64,000 nt of DNA from Opitutales bacterium (GCA_018607135.1 JABBCA010000082.1:86065-150064); one strand, 5' to 3'; numbered from the stretch's first letter, positions 17,471-28,461 are shown. Notes: generated from the sequence alone by a model not told the origin. Numbers and translations are program-made.

Positions 17471-18830
17471 CCAACGATTCAAAATCGGTGCACTTTGTCT
17501 GTGCATTGCAATGAATTACGTGGTCGCGTCCGCAGCAGACGAACCACTCAACATCGTCGTTCTCTTTGCGGATGACTGGCGACATGATACACTCGGAATC
17601 GAAGGGCACACAGTTGTGCAGACTCCGGAACTGGATCGCCTCTCAAAACAAGGCATACGATTTACGCAGAACTATGTAACGACCTCCATCTGCGGTGTCA
17701 GTCGTGCTTCTTTATTCACTGGGCAATGGATGGCGCGACACAAAAATCGTGGCTTTGGACCTTGGGCCACGCCTTGGACTGAGACCTATCCAGGCTTACT
17801 CAGAGCCAACGGATACCATGTCGGCCATGTTGGAAAATGGCACAACGGCAAGTTTCCCAAAGAGCGTTTTGATTTTGGGCGCGTATATGGTAGCACCCAC
17901 TGGCTAGACCAAGCTGATGGATCTAAAATACATGTCACGCGGAAGAACGAGCTCGATGCTTTAGAGTTCCTCGAAACACGCCCCACAGAGCAACCCTTTT
18001 GCCTGACAGTTGCCTTCTTTGCCACACATGCTGAGGATCGAAATCCAAAGCAATTTTTGCCCCAGCCCAGCAGTGCTATGCTCTACGCAGATATCGAAAT
18101 CCCAGTGCCCAAAACCGCGACCGAAACTGCCTATCGCGCCCTTCCCGAGTTTTTACAGAATTCTAAAAATGAGGGACGTATACGCTGGCACTGGCGATTC
18201 GACACTCCAGAGAAATATCAGCGCATGATGAAGAACTACTACCGCCTCGCAACAGAAGTCGACGCGACTTGTGGGCGCATCATTGAGGAACTGAAGGTTC
18301 AAGGTGTATTAGAAAATACGCTCATCATTTTCACTACCGACAACGGATATTACCATGGCGAACACGGCTTGGCAGATAAATGGTATCCACATAGTGAAAG
18401 CATCCGCGTGCCTTTGATTATATATGATCCTCGCATGCAATCCACACAAGCTGGACAGACGCGCGACGCCATGACACTGAACGTCGATGTGGCACCGACG
18501 ATACTTAAAGCCGCCATGCTGTTGCCCCCAAAAAACATGCAAGGATCTGATATCGCATCACTCTATCTAGATGAAAATCCCCAAGAATGGCGGAACGATT
18601 TTTATTACGAGCACCCTACTATTTCTAACATTGATCGTATCCCATCTTCTGAAGCCCTAGTAAACAAAGAGTGGAAATATTTCTACTGGCCCGACTACGA
18701 ACACGAACAGCTGTTTCACCTGACAGAAGATCCGCACGAGACCAAGGACTTAGCGCAACTACCTAAGTTTCTTGATCAACTGAACCTAATGCGCGCTCGC
18801 TTCAAACAACTCAAAGAAGCTGCACAATGA
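17463..18830 (+). CDS. Exported formylglycine sulfatase (S1 family, Cys-Gly-Val-Ser-Arg type)
   Basis: A type I sulfatase expected to remove sulfate esters from a polysaccharide. The frame overlaps the symporter gene. The GTG at 17463 is preferred because it follows a GAGGAG ribosome-binding site and gives a compact signal peptide (h-region [15 protein letters not shown], likely cut after ASA); an ATG at 17433 would add ten residues. Metal ligands lie in [12 protein letters not shown] and [13 protein letters not shown]. The catalytic motif is [15 protein letters not shown], with Cys77 converted to formylglycine; the Val at the usual Pro/Ala position is known in a sulfatase subfamily. The C-terminal [18 protein letters not shown] is the usual sulfatase end. 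The stop overlaps the next start (ATGA). Confidence 0.92.
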   Translation: MSSQRFKIGALCLCIAMNYVVASAADEPLNIVVLFADDWRHDTLGIEGHTVVQTPELDRLSKQGIRFTQNYVTTSICGVSRASLFTGQWMARHKNRGFGPWATPWTETYPGLLRANGYHVGHVGKWHNGKFPKERFDFGRVYGSTHWLDQADGSKIHVTRKNELDALEFLETRPTEQPFCLTVAFFATHAEDRNPKQFLPQPSSAMLYADIEIPVPKTATETAYRALPEFLQNSKNEGRIRWHWRFDTPEKYQRMMKNYYRLATEVDATCGRIIEELKVQGVLENTLIIFTTDNGYYHGEHGLADKWYPHSESIRVPLIIYDPRMQSTQAGQTRDAMTLNVDVAPTILKAAMLLPPKNMQGSDIASLYLDENPQEWRNDFYYEHPTISNIDRIPSSEALVNKEWKYFYWPDYEHEQLFHLTEDPHETKDLAQLPKFLDQLNLMRARFKQLKEAAQ

Positions 18831-20581
18831 AACCGATATTCTACAAGCTGACTTTCATTGTATCGCTCCTCACGAGCGCAGCCCAAGCCGCACCAGTCGA
18901 ACTGTCCGACGAATTACCTAAAACGGTGACACGCATAGACTCGACAACGTGGCTCCTCGATTACGGACGTGTCGCATTCGGCAACTTACGAATCGAACCA
19001 ACAGAGAGTTCGCAAGATTCTGTAACGATTCATTTCGGCGAAGCTTTTGCCAATGGAAGGATAGACCGCAATCCACCTGGCAGCGTCCGCTATGCAGTCG
19101 TTGATACGCCGCTGGATCATTCGATTTCTCAAGTCATCGCACCCACACCCGACAAACGAAACACCACACATCTCAAAGCAGTGCGCTTACCCCAAGAATG
19201 GGGAGTCATCCTGCCCTTTCGTTGGATCGAGATTGAAGCTTACTCGGGCGAGCTAAACCCTAAAGCATTCGTCAGGCAATCAGCTTTCCCGAGCACATGG
19301 GATGATCAGGCTGCAGACTTCGAATGCTCTGACCCGATGCTCAATCGTATCTGGGAACTATGCCGCTACTCGATAAAGGCCACAAGTTTTGCTGGCGTCT
19401 ATGTCGACGGGGATCGTGAACGCATTCCATACGAAGCCGACGCCTACCTCAACCAGCTGAGCGGCTACTACACTGACAATGACATTGAAATGGCACGGGA
19501 CACATTCGATCTATTGATGAAACAACCCACATGGCCGACTGAATGGGCACCACATATGATCTTCATCGCCAAAGCAGACTGGATGCATACGGGCGACCTC
19601 GACTGGCTAACACCGCGCTATGAATCATTAAAAACAAAATTGCTACTCGAGCGTGTAGGCGAAGACGGATTGATCACGAGCAACAAACGTCAAATCAAAC
19701 GCGACGATATCGTCGATTGGCCACCAGTCGAACGCGATGGGTTTGTGTTCACAAAGCTCAATTCAGTGGTCAACGCATTCCACCTCAAAGCACTTTCTGA
19801 CATGACCGAACTCGCAGTTGCGTGCGGAAAGGTCGACGAGGCTCAACACTACCATCAAATATATAAAAGCACCAAAAATGCTTATCAAAAAACGTTCTTC
19901 AATCCGAAGACAGGTCTCTATGTAGATGGCGTCGGCACCGAGCATTCTTCCTTTCATGCAAACGTGTTTCCACTTGCCTTCGATCTCGTCCCAGAAGCCA
20001 ACAAGCGAAGTATTATCGAGTGGATACAATCCCGAGGTATGGCTTGTTCAGTTTACGCGGCTCAATACCTCATGGAAGCACTGTTTGAAAATGGCGCTGA
20101 CGACTATGCCGTCGAATTGATGCTCACTGACACCGACCGCAGCTGGCGTCATATGGTCGAAAGTGGCACCACTATCACGTGGGAAGCATGGGATCAAAAA
20201 TACAAGCCCAACCAAGACTGGAATCACGCATGGGGAGCTGCACCTGCAAACATACTGCCGCGCTACGTGCTTGGTGTCCAATCAATGGCTCCGAACTGGG
20301 AGACCGTTCAGATACACCCGCGCATCGCAAACCTCAATCATGCCAAAGGCAAAGTGCCGACACCGCACGGTCCCATTCTAATAGAATGGGACCGTGAACC
20401 TCAGTTTTCCATGACGATCCATCTACCCAAAAAAATGAATACAGTCGTTCGCGTTCCGCGACTTAGCGACACCAAGGCAATCTACATAAATGGAGAGCCC
20501 GTCACATCGCGATTGGAAAGAGACTACTTTCACTTGGAACCCAAGTTACTCGAGCTAACAACGTTCGTCGAAGTCAGATGA
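18827..20581 (+). CDS. Exported GH78-like alpha-L-rhamnosidase
   Basis: A 584-residue six-hairpin glycosidase resembling GH78, predicted to release alpha-linked L-rhamnose. An N-terminal signal peptide (h-region [14 protein letters not shown]) points to export. A beta-sandwich (about 25-160) precedes the (alpha/alpha)6 barrel, which has [18 protein letters not shown], where the general acid is expected, and [12 protein letters not shown] with the second catalytic Glu. The C-terminal part (about 480-584) is the usual beta-sandwich. The gene overlaps the sulfatase stop by 4 bp, so the two are translationally coupled, which fits desulfation followed by rhamnose release. GH78 versus a related clade is not fully settled. 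Confidence 0.85.
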   Translation: MKPIFYKLTFIVSLLTSAAQAAPVELSDELPKTVTRIDSTTWLLDYGRVAFGNLRIEPTESSQDSVTIHFGEAFANGRIDRNPPGSVRYAVVDTPLDHSISQVIAPTPDKRNTTHLKAVRLPQEWGVILPFRWIEIEAYSGELNPKAFVRQSAFPSTWDDQAADFECSDPMLNRIWELCRYSIKATSFAGVYVDGDRERIPYEADAYLNQLSGYYTDNDIEMARDTFDLLMKQPTWPTEWAPHMIFIAKADWMHTGDLDWLTPRYESLKTKLLLERVGEDGLITSNKRQIKRDDIVDWPPVERDGFVFTKLNSVVNAFHLKALSDMTELAVACGKVDEAQHYHQIYKSTKNAYQKTFFNPKTGLYVDGVGTEHSSFHANVFPLAFDLVPEANKRSIIEWIQSRGMACSVYAAQYLMEALFENGADDYAVELMLTDTDRSWRHMVESGTTITWEAWDQKYKPNQDWNHAWGAAPANILPRYVLGVQSMAPNWETVQIHPRIANLNHAKGKVPTPHGPILIEWDREPQFSMTIHLPKKMNTVVRVPRLSDTKAIYINGEPVTSRLERDYFHLEPKLLELTTFVEVR

Positions 20582-20881
20582 ACAAAACTTTCAGGTCAGC
20601 CTAACAACTCATGTGCTTGAAGAATGCTTTAACAAACACGTCATGGAGGGCTCCGCTAATTAAAACGTAGGGCCACTGCATGCAGAATGACCGTAAACAA
20701 GACGACTCATCACGAACTGCACACTACTTAAAATTGGTGAGAGCAGACACAAACCTGCGTGAACATCATTAGCCAAGATACTGAAGTCAGGTAAAGGTGC
20801 TCGACTTGCGAAGCACTGCCCCTCGAAGACAAAAAAAAGACAGCCTAAAGACTGCCTTTTTTTGTAATCACATGACTCGTA
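20582..20881. other. 300-bp gap between convergent units; terminator only
   Basis: The gap between the GH78-like gene and the convergent PEP-CTERM gene contains the terminator at 20831-20864. I see no gene, RNA or other repeat in it. Confidence 0.6.
20831..20864 (-). terminator. Intrinsic terminator of the PEP-CTERM gene (possibly bidirectional)
   Basis: On the minus strand GGCAG and CTGTC pair around an 8-nt loop, with A/T tracts on both sides that give a U-run. The stem pairs fully on the minus strand with one G-U, but has an A-C mismatch on the plus strand, so it mainly ends the PEP-CTERM transcript. Confidence 0.7.
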
Positions 20882-21544
20882 TTACTGACGACGCTTGATG
20901 GCAACAAAGCCGAGCGCAATCAAGCCTCCGAGAAGCGCATAGGTGCCATGCTCAGGAACAGAATTAAACGCTATGTAGTCAACCTCTACCCAATTACCCG
21001 CTTGTGCAGGACTGCCTATCGGATCGAATCGACTCGATGTGATTTCCGCATTCGCAGCGAAGCTGTTATCCACAAGATAGGTGGCCAAATCTACAGTAAA
21101 TAGTGACCATCCATCAGCCTGCGTCACCTCAGTATAATAAGTCGTGTTAAACAGACCCAAATTTTGGAACCCCCCGACACTCAATGTCACGGAAAGCAAT
21201 GTAGATGCGTAATCAATCGCCTGTGGTGCACCAGGAGTGCCAGTATTGTCAGCTAATTGACGTATCCGAAATTCAATGGTGTCCCAAGTTTCGCCACCAC
21301 CAAGTGTCAGTGTGCCTGGGTTCAAAGAAATTTGAGCGTCGAAAGGGCTCGAACTATTCAAACGACCTTGTAGCACTCCTTCGCTTGTGGATGCAGTCGC
21401 TTGTCCAAATGTTTGAAATTGGCCGTTTTGCGTAACGCCGTCTGTGGTCGTGTCGAAAGTATATTCTAAAACGGTGCCCGCTGACACCGAATAGCTGAGC
21501 CCAGCTATGAGTAAAGAAGAGACAAAAATTTGGGGGATATTCAT
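20882..21544 (-). CDS. PEP-CTERM sorted exported protein with beta-sandwich module
   Basis: A 220-residue exported protein. The signal peptide (IFVSSLLIAGLSYSVSA) is followed by a jelly-roll-like domain ending in RFDPIGSPAQAGNWVEVDYI, and by a PEP-CTERM-type tail: VPEHGTYALLGG, a hydrophobic helix and a final KRRQ. PEP-CTERM tails are processed by exosortase, probably anchoring or secreting the protein with exopolysaccharide. The sandwich resembles modules in several neighbours (the trypsin-LamG protein, a 327-residue exported protein and a sulfatase), so glycan binding is a reasonable guess. It has its own terminator downstream. Confidence 0.85.
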   Translation of the reverse strand: MNIPQIFVSSLLIAGLSYSVSAGTVLEYTFDTTTDGVTQNGQFQTFGQATASTSEGVLQGRLNSSSPFDAQISLNPGTLTLGGGETWDTIEFRIRQLADNTGTPGAPQAIDYASTLLSVTLSVGGFQNLGLFNTTYYTEVTQADGWSLFTVDLATYLVDNSFAANAEITSSRFDPIGSPAQAGNWVEVDYIAFNSVPEHGTYALLGGLIALGFVAIKRRQ

Positions 21545-21675
21545 AATCTATTGGGATACTAATGAGATGTTTTGTATAACTAAAAGTAGGCTAATTTTGT
21601 ATGTGCTGACAAGAGAGAAAGAACTCATTTCTTCAAACAAAGCTAAACCAGAATCCTGCACTGCCCCTAGCTGAA

Positions 21676-24600
21676 CTATGGAAATAAAATTTCCACGCGA
21701 TAAAAGGCTTCAGTAAATACTTGGGAATCAGTTAATGTAACCGTTCCATCTGAGATCAATGCGTCTGCGGTATCTACTGGCGTCCAAGTCAAATCTTTCA
21801 AGTCTAGCTTACGCCCGAGTGTGTAAGCGCGCCCTGCTCTGCCGGAAATTTGCACTTCAAATACCGAAGCTGAAAGTATCTGACTCGTAAACATCACACG
21901 GTCTCCAGAATCGTCGGGATCAGTGCCTGCGATATACTCGTCATAATTACTCTGACCGTCCGCATCTCCATCGGCATTTGCATCTGCGGCGTCCAAGGCT
22001 TCAAGCCCATTCGCAATTTCGTATGTATCAGGGATTTGATCGCCATCTGCATCACCACTCGTCATGGCCACCGCATCAATCTCTATACTTGCATTAGCCA
22101 CATTGATCGGGTCGAGACGTAGCGAAGTGATCGTTTCACCGGTCCATGTTCCCGAAGCTGCCAATGGAACACGAACGGTCTGCCAATCGCCACTCGCCAC
22201 GATCGCTACTTGAGCACTACGTGCCGCACTGAAAGCTGAAGCAGACGATGTGGTCCAAAAAATTTGAAGATTGCCCGCGTTGTTTGAACGTATGCGAACT
22301 AGCGCGGCGTCCACTGTATTAGAATCGATATCTAAGGTCTCGTTTTTCATTCGAGGGTCCGTCGTCGAACTATCGAGGTGATAACTGCCACCGAGCACAT
22401 AGTCATTCTCGATGCCTCCAATGACCTCCCAGCCATTGGCATTTCCGTTGAAGTCAAAACCAGTAATCGGTGCTCGATCCGGAGCGGTGGAACCATCTGT
22501 GATTCGAATATAATCGATTTCAAAAGCGGTGCCCGAAGTCCCAGAACCATTTACAGGATCTAGACGAAGCGCTGTAATGACTTCGTCATCCCACTCCACA
22601 GTTCCAGCCAGTGCAAAAGTCAAAGTCTGAAACATTCCAGCGCCACTGTAAGCCTTTGTCATTAATCTAGAAGCAGTAAATCCTGCCCCATCGACACGAG
22701 ACCAATAGAGTTGAACGTCTGTATTGATCGCAGATTTCATTCGCACCTCCACTTGCGTGTAGCTATTGCCATTCAGTTCCAATCCAGTCTTTGTGATCTG
22801 TGGATCGTCACTATTACTAATCCCTGAAAGCACTCCCGATGCCACGACTGGGCTATCGATATTATTCGTATTCCAGCCGTCAAAATCACCATTGGTATTG
22901 AATTCTGTTGCCGCGTAGAACTGCTGAATATCCTCATCCAGTATGAAGGTCGCTGCATTGCCATCATCCACAATAAGGCGCGAGCGATAAGTCCCCGAAG
23001 CGCTCACACTCGAACGCTGCACTTCTAGATGATCTTGGTCGTCTTTCTTGAAAGACAGCACTTCGCCGCCCGTTTCTTGATCAATGCAAATCCAAGGATC
23101 ACGCGCACCTTCGACCGATGGGATATATTCAATAAGTCCCGACGAATCTGCTCGAGCGTCGAATTGAATCGCCGATGTTTTTGCGAAACCGACCTGCGAT
23201 AAACTAATGTTATCAAATACTCCGGCAACCGTCGTAGCGACATCACCACTCGTGACAAACATCCCGACACGGGACACACCCGGAAGTAAGACGTCTGCTG
23301 TCGCGCCGATCTGATTGAAATTGATACCATCCGTGGACACGTAGGCCGAGATGGAATTGCCACGACGTTCCAATTTAAAATACGCAGGCGTGGTCACACC
23401 CGGTGTTTCTTCGATCGTGAGGTCTCCCCACTTGCCACCTTCGCTGCGAATCAATAAATACGCTTTATTGTCAGGCGCTAAGCCAATGAATGCCGCCGCG
23501 TCTGTAGAACCAGGTCCGCCACGAACCATCAAGCCACCACGCGTGGGACCTGTCGCATTGCCGAGACTGCTCATCCGGGCAACGATATCAAAATCGCCCG
23601 CAACACCCTTCCACACGAAATGTCCTTGGTCATAAGTTTCGCCTTCGTCCGTGCCAAGACCTGAGCCCGCCCCATTCACCGTAACCACACCTGTAGATTC
23701 GCTAAAGGAGCCATCCGTCGACAAATCGCCGAGGTCGTTACCGACCCAGTTTCCAGTCACCGCATACGGAGTCACTACAGTATTGGGTGCAAGAGGCGTA
23801 TAAACTTCGATGAATAAATCGGTGTTGCCACTGGTAACTCCATCCGTAGCCACAGCGCGTAGTTGATAAGACCCTGGCGCTTCAAATGAGATGTCTGTAT
23901 TTGCGGATGTGTAGTCTGAGAATGTAACGGCAGCAGGGCCTGATTCCACAAACCACTCTACTGAAGTTGCACCTCCCGTTAAGAGACCACGTGTCTGCAA
24001 ACTCTGACCTGCTGGAATCTGTAGATGATTAGTCCAAGGCCTAGTGAATTGAACTGCTGGACTGCCGCTCACATAGCGCGCTTTCATCGCAGTGAGAATG
24101 CGATCGATTTCGTGCAATTGAAGTTCACCACGATACATGCGGATCTCTGCAACATCTCCGTTGAAGCCGCCGACACCATTGCTCTGACTATTGCCGAGGA
24201 GCAAAGAAACCGCGCCGCGCTCAACATTGTAGTGATTCACACCCTGCCCGAGTCGCACCTGATCGATCGAATCGACGAAGAGCTTCATATTTTGATCGTC
24301 GCCCGCATTATCATGTGAAATTTCCGAACCATCCCATGTGGCGACAACCACGTGCCACTGGTTATCTGAAAGTCCCGCATTGCCCACTCCACCGCGAAAA
24401 ATTCCAGTGACGGCACTGTCTTGTGCTTCGAGGCTCAATCCGAAACGTTCATTCTGTGAATACGAAAGTCCCCAAGCCAAATCACCCGAACTCGCATCCA
24501 AAAGACCTGTCGTGCCAAATGGTGTCGTCTGTAAGCCTTCACCATTGGCGCCCGTCCGCAAGACCATGACGACGCTCATTGCGGTCGCTTCTGCCAATGG

Positions 24601-25638
24601 ATTTTCAGCCGACGATAAGCCGAGTGACTCACTGCCGTCAAAACGTATTGCAGAGAGCCCAGTTGGAGTGGCAGCTTCTAAGAACTCAGGACTGCCCGCA
24701 CCACCGTCGGTCGCGTTCGACCAAGTCAATGCATCTAAACGATCCGACCAGCTCACTACGGTATCCGAATCAGACAGCGTTAGATTCAAATCCTCCGCGA
24801 CCCAAGTCGCGACAGGTTCAAGCTTTTGCGGATAGGCGAAACTCAAACCGGAAATCTCCTGAATCGCATCCAAGTGGGTGCTCATGCGAGAATTACGGTA
24901 ATCACTATTGGAATCACCGCTGGGGCCACTCACTACCGAAGCAGAAAAGAAACGCCCATGTGAGTAGATAAAGAGAGACCCACCACTATCCCCCGGCCCC
25001 GTGCCGCCTTCGTAGCGCGTAGTAAATGCACTCGGTGAACCACTCGCAGGCGAACCATCATAGCGGTAGTAAATAAACTGCGGTGTCACTGATTTACCAA
25101 AGCCATTATTTGTTTCACGCAGACTCGAATACACACGCTGTGTCATCGCTCGGTAGGTGCCACTAAATTGAACTGGGCTCGACAATTCTCCATACCACCC
25201 ACGGCCGAGTTGCCAACCCAAGCGATCATACTCGGTAAAGCCATTTAACGGAGCGACAAAACTCACCGCTTGCGTGATCGGCAAGTCGAGTTCTACCAGT
25301 GCAACGTCGTCATATCCGGGATCACCACTACGCACGAGACGCGATCTGCCCGTACTCGAATACTGGACTCCATCCACATAATGTAGCACCGAAATCCACT
25401 TATCTTCTTCCTGAGGGTTCCCTGTGCAGTGAGCAGCAAACAGCACCCAATTCGGGCTCAACATAGCCGCCGAACAACCCGTATTGGCAATACTCGCACG
25501 ACTCTCAAACTGCGGCAGATCCGCCAAATCACGTGCCTGCTGATCGGTCATAGCCGGGTGACGCAACACACCAAAGGTCCACTGAGATAAACTCATGAAC
25601 AGCAACGCAAAGAGTGAGATTTTTCGAGCTTTTGACAT
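21676..25638 (-). CDS. Large exported multi-domain protein: trypsin-like protease, LamG and carbohydrate-binding-like modules
   Basis: A 1320-residue secreted protein. After a signal peptide comes a trypsin-fold domain (about 45-265) with an intact triad: His70 in LFAAHC, Asp111 in GYDDVALVEL and Ser218 in GPGDSGGSLF. A LamG/concanavalin-like domain follows (about 280-510), then an Ig-like segment, a second concanavalin-like region (about 630-810), two copies of a beta-sandwich module with the LRLDP signature, and a calcium-binding stretch rich in Asp (DADGDQIPDTYEIANG). It ends in a short C-terminal domain. It may process or anchor other secreted proteins, or bind the glycan; the substrate is unknown. 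A weak operator-like site lies just upstream. Confidence 0.85.
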   Translation of the reverse strand: MSKARKISLFALLFMSLSQWTFGVLRHPAMTDQQARDLADLPQFESRASIANTGCSAAMLSPNWVLFAAHCTGNPQEEDKWISVLHYVDGVQYSSTGRSRLVRSGDPGYDDVALVELDLPITQAVSFVAPLNGFTEYDRLGWQLGRGWYGELSSPVQFSGTYRAMTQRVYSSLRETNNGFGKSVTPQFIYYRYDGSPASGSPSAFTTRYEGGTGPGDSGGSLFIYSHGRFFSASVVSGPSGDSNSDYRNSRMSTHLDAIQEISGLSFAYPQKLEPVATWVAEDLNLTLSDSDTVVSWSDRLDALTWSNATDGGAGSPEFLEAATPTGLSAIRFDGSESLGLSSAENPLAEATAMSVVMVLRTGANGEGLQTTPFGTTGLLDASSGDLAWGLSYSQNERFGLSLEAQDSAVTGIFRGGVGNAGLSDNQWHVVVATWDGSEISHDNAGDDQNMKLFVDSIDQVRLGQGVNHYNVERGAVSLLLGNSQSNGVGGFNGDVAEIRMYRGELQLHEIDRILTAMKARYVSGSPAVQFTRPWTNHLQIPAGQSLQTRGLLTGGATSVEWFVESGPAAVTFSDYTSANTDISFEAPGSYQLRAVATDGVTSGNTDLFIEVYTPLAPNTVVTPYAVTGNWVGNDLGDLSTDGSFSESTGVVTVNGAGSGLGTDEGETYDQGHFVWKGVAGDFDIVARMSSLGNATGPTRGGLMVRGGPGSTDAAAFIGLAPDNKAYLLIRSEGGKWGDLTIEETPGVTTPAYFKLERRGNSISAYVSTDGINFNQIGATADVLLPGVSRVGMFVTSGDVATTVAGVFDNISLSQVGFAKTSAIQFDARADSSGLIEYIPSVEGARDPWICIDQETGGEVLSFKKDDQDHLEVQRSSVSASGTYRSRLIVDDGNAATFILDEDIQQFYAATEFNTNGDFDGWNTNNIDSPVVASGVLSGISNSDDPQITKTGLELNGNSYTQVEVRMKSAINTDVQLYWSRVDGAGFTASRLMTKAYSGAGMFQTLTFALAGTVEWDDEVITALRLDPVNGSGTSGTAFEIDYIRITDGSTAPDRAPITGFDFNGNANGWEVIGGIENDYVLGGSYHLDSSTTDPRMKNETLDIDSNTVDAALVRIRSNNAGNLQIFWTTSSASAFSAARSAQVAIVASGDWQTVRVPLAASGTWTGETITSLRLDPINVANASIEIDAVAMTSGDADGDQIPDTYEIANGLEALDAADANADGDADGQSNYDEYIAGTDPDDSGDRVMFTSQILSASVFEVQISGRAGRAYTLGRKLDLKDLTWTPVDTADALISDGTVTLTDSQVFTEAFYRVEILFP

Positions 25639-25685
25639 ATTAGGGTGCAGCTTAGGGGTTGAAGTAGATTCTGGTATATGACTAT

Positions 25686-25699
25686 AAGAATCGAATCTT
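25686..25699 (-). promoter_or_regulatory. Degenerate operator-like palindrome upstream of the trypsin-LamG gene
   Basis: AAGAATCGAATCTT matches AAGAATTGTTTCTT at 11 of 14 positions and lies about 50 bp before the start of the large exported protein. It lacks the intact GTTTCTT half-site found in the better copies and has no close TTGACA, so this is a weak call. Confidence 0.3.
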
Positions 25700-25754
25700 A
25701 CAAGGTTTATATCAGGATCACAACTAGAGTTGAGAGAAACTTTACATTTCTACT

Positions 25755-28451
25755 TTAAGGCAAGATATCAAAGCTTACTCCACCCTGATGCGGAATACCC
25801 TCATGGTCATCACGATGCGGCCTGGCCACTTCCTCTGTCTCACGCTGAGCCGAAGCTTCGCTGATACGGACATTGGATGGCACAGAGAGACTCACCACAA
25901 GATCATCTGCCGGTAGTTGAGCACTTAGCACGAAACGATACTGCTTCACCTTTTCACCAACGGTAATTGCTTGTTCGTAACCTGGAAGCATGCCGCCGAG
26001 TTCATGATAAACATTAAATTGTAGCGTCGCCTGCCCCATAGTGGATGAAGCCATAAAAGTGAGCACAATTTGTTCACCCCCTTCGATCGATTTGACTGGG
26101 CTCAGTTCTAGCACATTGCCAACACCAATGCGACTAGTCATGCCTACTTCAATAGGTTTGACACTGACTGCGGTGCGGAAAGGCACAGCATACACACTTC
26201 CCTCCCAACTGCCGTCTTCCTTTAAACTCTTGATCAATCCGCGCTTGTCGGCACCCGTGCCAAGCGATGCTATATTGAAGCGCCGCTCCCCATTCGAAAA
26301 TGCTTTGATCTGCCCGACACCGCCTGTGACCACTGTTCTTGGTGTATCATGCTTTTCCAATAAATTACGAATCGCTTGAGTCATCGTTTCATTGAAGCCC
26401 TTGTCATGCGACTCTGGCCATTTCATCGCATGGATCGCATTCCCACCCTTTTCCCAAACATGCACCAACTGTTCATTGGCTAGCTTCTGGTCGGAAGTCA
26501 GCGCTTGATACTCGCCCATAACCATTGAATCAAAACCCGAAGAATAGCCCGCCTTCAATGCGTAAGCTGGCTTCTTAAACCAAACCGAGTAGCGCGTAAA
26601 CCCAAAGCCCACGCCTGCAGTCAGGGCATAATCAATCGGCGTGATACGCGTCATCCGCTCACTAAACAGATCGAGAGTGCCGATTGCATAACGATCCGGA
26701 ATTTGATGCGATTTAACGATCTCTGCTGGAAAGCCCGCAAGCAACGCCTGCGTAAAAGTATCTGCCAAGCGACGATTCACTACGTAGCGATTGAAGTAAT
26801 ACCAATCGTTGAAAAATTTATGATCCGCATCGTATCGATCCCAGCTCCCACGCCCTGTGTCACGAGGCGCATCAAATTTCAAAACCGAAGGTCCATTCCG
26901 CGCTGCCAAGGCTTGAGACAGGTCTGCACCATAAAGATGCGTCAAGTATTCCTCAAATCCACGAATCATCGCGGGGTTATAATCACCGACAGACTGATCC
27001 TCACGAATCGCAATCTCGTGCTCATGATTCGGTTCCACCGAAATAACGCGTTCGGGGTGCTCGCGATGTGCTTCACTTAGGGCAAATAAGAATCCACGCA
27101 ATGGTAGTTCATAGAGACGATCCAGCGCCGGTAAACCGAATGCATAAGTCGACCCCACGAAACTATCCTTAGCTCCAAACTCGCCATAGTAAGACACATT
27201 ATTGAGCCTTGAAAGCGCTAGGTATTTAGGCAGCCCCGTGGAAGTATCTTTCACCGATTTCCACGCATCAAAACGATCATTGAATTGACGGTGCGTGAAA
27301 CACGGCTCCCAAAGTGAACGACCCTGATTAATTAGAGGCTGCTTCAGCCGCCCCAGACCTGAGCGTGCGAGGCGCATGCCCTGCTCCCATTTTGCAGGAT
27401 CTTCGCTACTAAATAAAGATGGGTTTTTATACGCTGGCGAAGAGGCGTCGGCACGCAAATGAGCATATTTAGTAAACTTAATATATTCTCCTTCATCCTC
27501 TTGCGTGAATCCAAATTTATCTACGGTGATCCAAAACTCATTTTCAAAACGACCGATGTTTTGCCTTTCAATAACTACGCCCGGAGCCAGCGTAAACACT
27601 TCAGATAAGTCATCATTCGCAATCGTAGCTAGATAGCGTTGATCACCAAACGCACTGCGAAAGACACCATCCACCGCATCCTCAAAACTGAACTGTAGAA
27701 AGGAATGCGCCCCACCTTCGGGATCGAACTGCAGCAATGCTCCAGAGCCTTTCTTATACAGCTCTAAATACGACTGACCATTAAGACGATACGATTCGAG
27801 TTGAACGCGTCCACTATCCGTGGCGACAAACTTCATGCCCTTTAGAGCGCGGCCATTCGCACGATACAGCAAAACCCCACTGGCTTGCCCTTTATTTTGA
27901 TTCGCGGGGGCAACGGCTATTTCATCCCCGGGGTGCTCCGATAAAAAGTCGCCAACCGCGATCACATAAGGCGGAGGCATTTTCGTTGGTGTCCGAACCA
28001 CCGCCCGAAGACCACCATGGAGATCATACACCTGTAGCAGCTTAACCGTTTTATCTACGATAGGTGCAGTCACGATAAACGCATCGCCATCTTCATCTCG
28101 ACCCGCCCCCACCGATACGCCACCAACTACAGATTCTGGATACGCTAAAAATTGCGCACTCGCGATTCCGTTCTCATTCAACACGCGCACAAAGGTCAAA
28201 TTACTAGAGTGCTCACCTTGACCTGCTACGATTAACGGCGCAAGTGGCACTGGGCTTTCCACTGCAACTCGCTCACGAGCCACCCGAGTCGCAAGGTCTA
28301 AGTGCGGGTCCAACACCGCAGTCACAGTGGCTGCAGTATCCGACTCAAAGACTGAAGAAATTCGACCTGAATCCGCACACAAACCATGCGCAAAACCAAG
28401 CAATAAAAGACAGCACTGAATCTGTCTGACGTGCAAGTAAACAGACATCAA
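25755..28451 (-). CDS. Exported putative glycoside hydrolase, TIM-barrel (GH42/GH-A-like) with N-terminal repeat domain
   Basis: An 898-residue exported protein (h-region CCLLLLGFAHGLC). The N-terminal third (about 60-300) has repeated strands resembling an FG-GAP/beta-propeller (GAGRDEDGDAFIVTAPIV, AVGDFLSEHPGDEIAVA). The middle part (about 350-720) looks like a TIM barrel; SVGDYNPAMIRGFEEYLTHL resembles the acceptor helix seen in GH42-like enzymes, and ISVEPNHEHEI and HAMKWPESHDKGF are candidate active-site strands. The C-terminus is a beta-sandwich. I do not recognise a named CAZy family. It follows the GH106-like gene by 10 bp, so both are in one operon under the operator at 31598. Confidence 0.6.
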   Translation of the reverse strand: MMSVYLHVRQIQCCLLLLGFAHGLCADSGRISSVFESDTAATVTAVLDPHLDLATRVARERVAVESPVPLAPLIVAGQGEHSSNLTFVRVLNENGIASAQFLAYPESVVGGVSVGAGRDEDGDAFIVTAPIVDKTVKLLQVYDLHGGLRAVVRTPTKMPPPYVIAVGDFLSEHPGDEIAVAPANQNKGQASGVLLYRANGRALKGMKFVATDSGRVQLESYRLNGQSYLELYKKGSGALLQFDPEGGAHSFLQFSFEDAVDGVFRSAFGDQRYLATIANDDLSEVFTLAPGVVIERQNIGRFENEFWITVDKFGFTQEDEGEYIKFTKYAHLRADASSPAYKNPSLFSSEDPAKWEQGMRLARSGLGRLKQPLINQGRSLWEPCFTHRQFNDRFDAWKSVKDTSTGLPKYLALSRLNNVSYYGEFGAKDSFVGSTYAFGLPALDRLYELPLRGFLFALSEAHREHPERVISVEPNHEHEIAIREDQSVGDYNPAMIRGFEEYLTHLYGADLSQALAARNGPSVLKFDAPRDTGRGSWDRYDADHKFFNDWYYFNRYVVNRRLADTFTQALLAGFPAEIVKSHQIPDRYAIGTLDLFSERMTRITPIDYALTAGVGFGFTRYSVWFKKPAYALKAGYSSGFDSMVMGEYQALTSDQKLANEQLVHVWEKGGNAIHAMKWPESHDKGFNETMTQAIRNLLEKHDTPRTVVTGGVGQIKAFSNGERRFNIASLGTGADKRGLIKSLKEDGSWEGSVYAVPFRTAVSVKPIEVGMTSRIGVGNVLELSPVKSIEGGEQIVLTFMASSTMGQATLQFNVYHELGGMLPGYEQAITVGEKVKQYRFVLSAQLPADDLVVSLSVPSNVRISEASAQRETEEVARPHRDDHEGIPHQGGVSFDILP

Positions 28452-28461
28452 TGCACCCTCC

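Noticed and set aside
21606..21634. Operator-like CTGACAAGAG...TTTCTT stretch on the plus strand
   Set aside because: The spacing between half-sites is 5 rather than 4 and there is no plus-strand gene downstream, so chance similarity is more likely.
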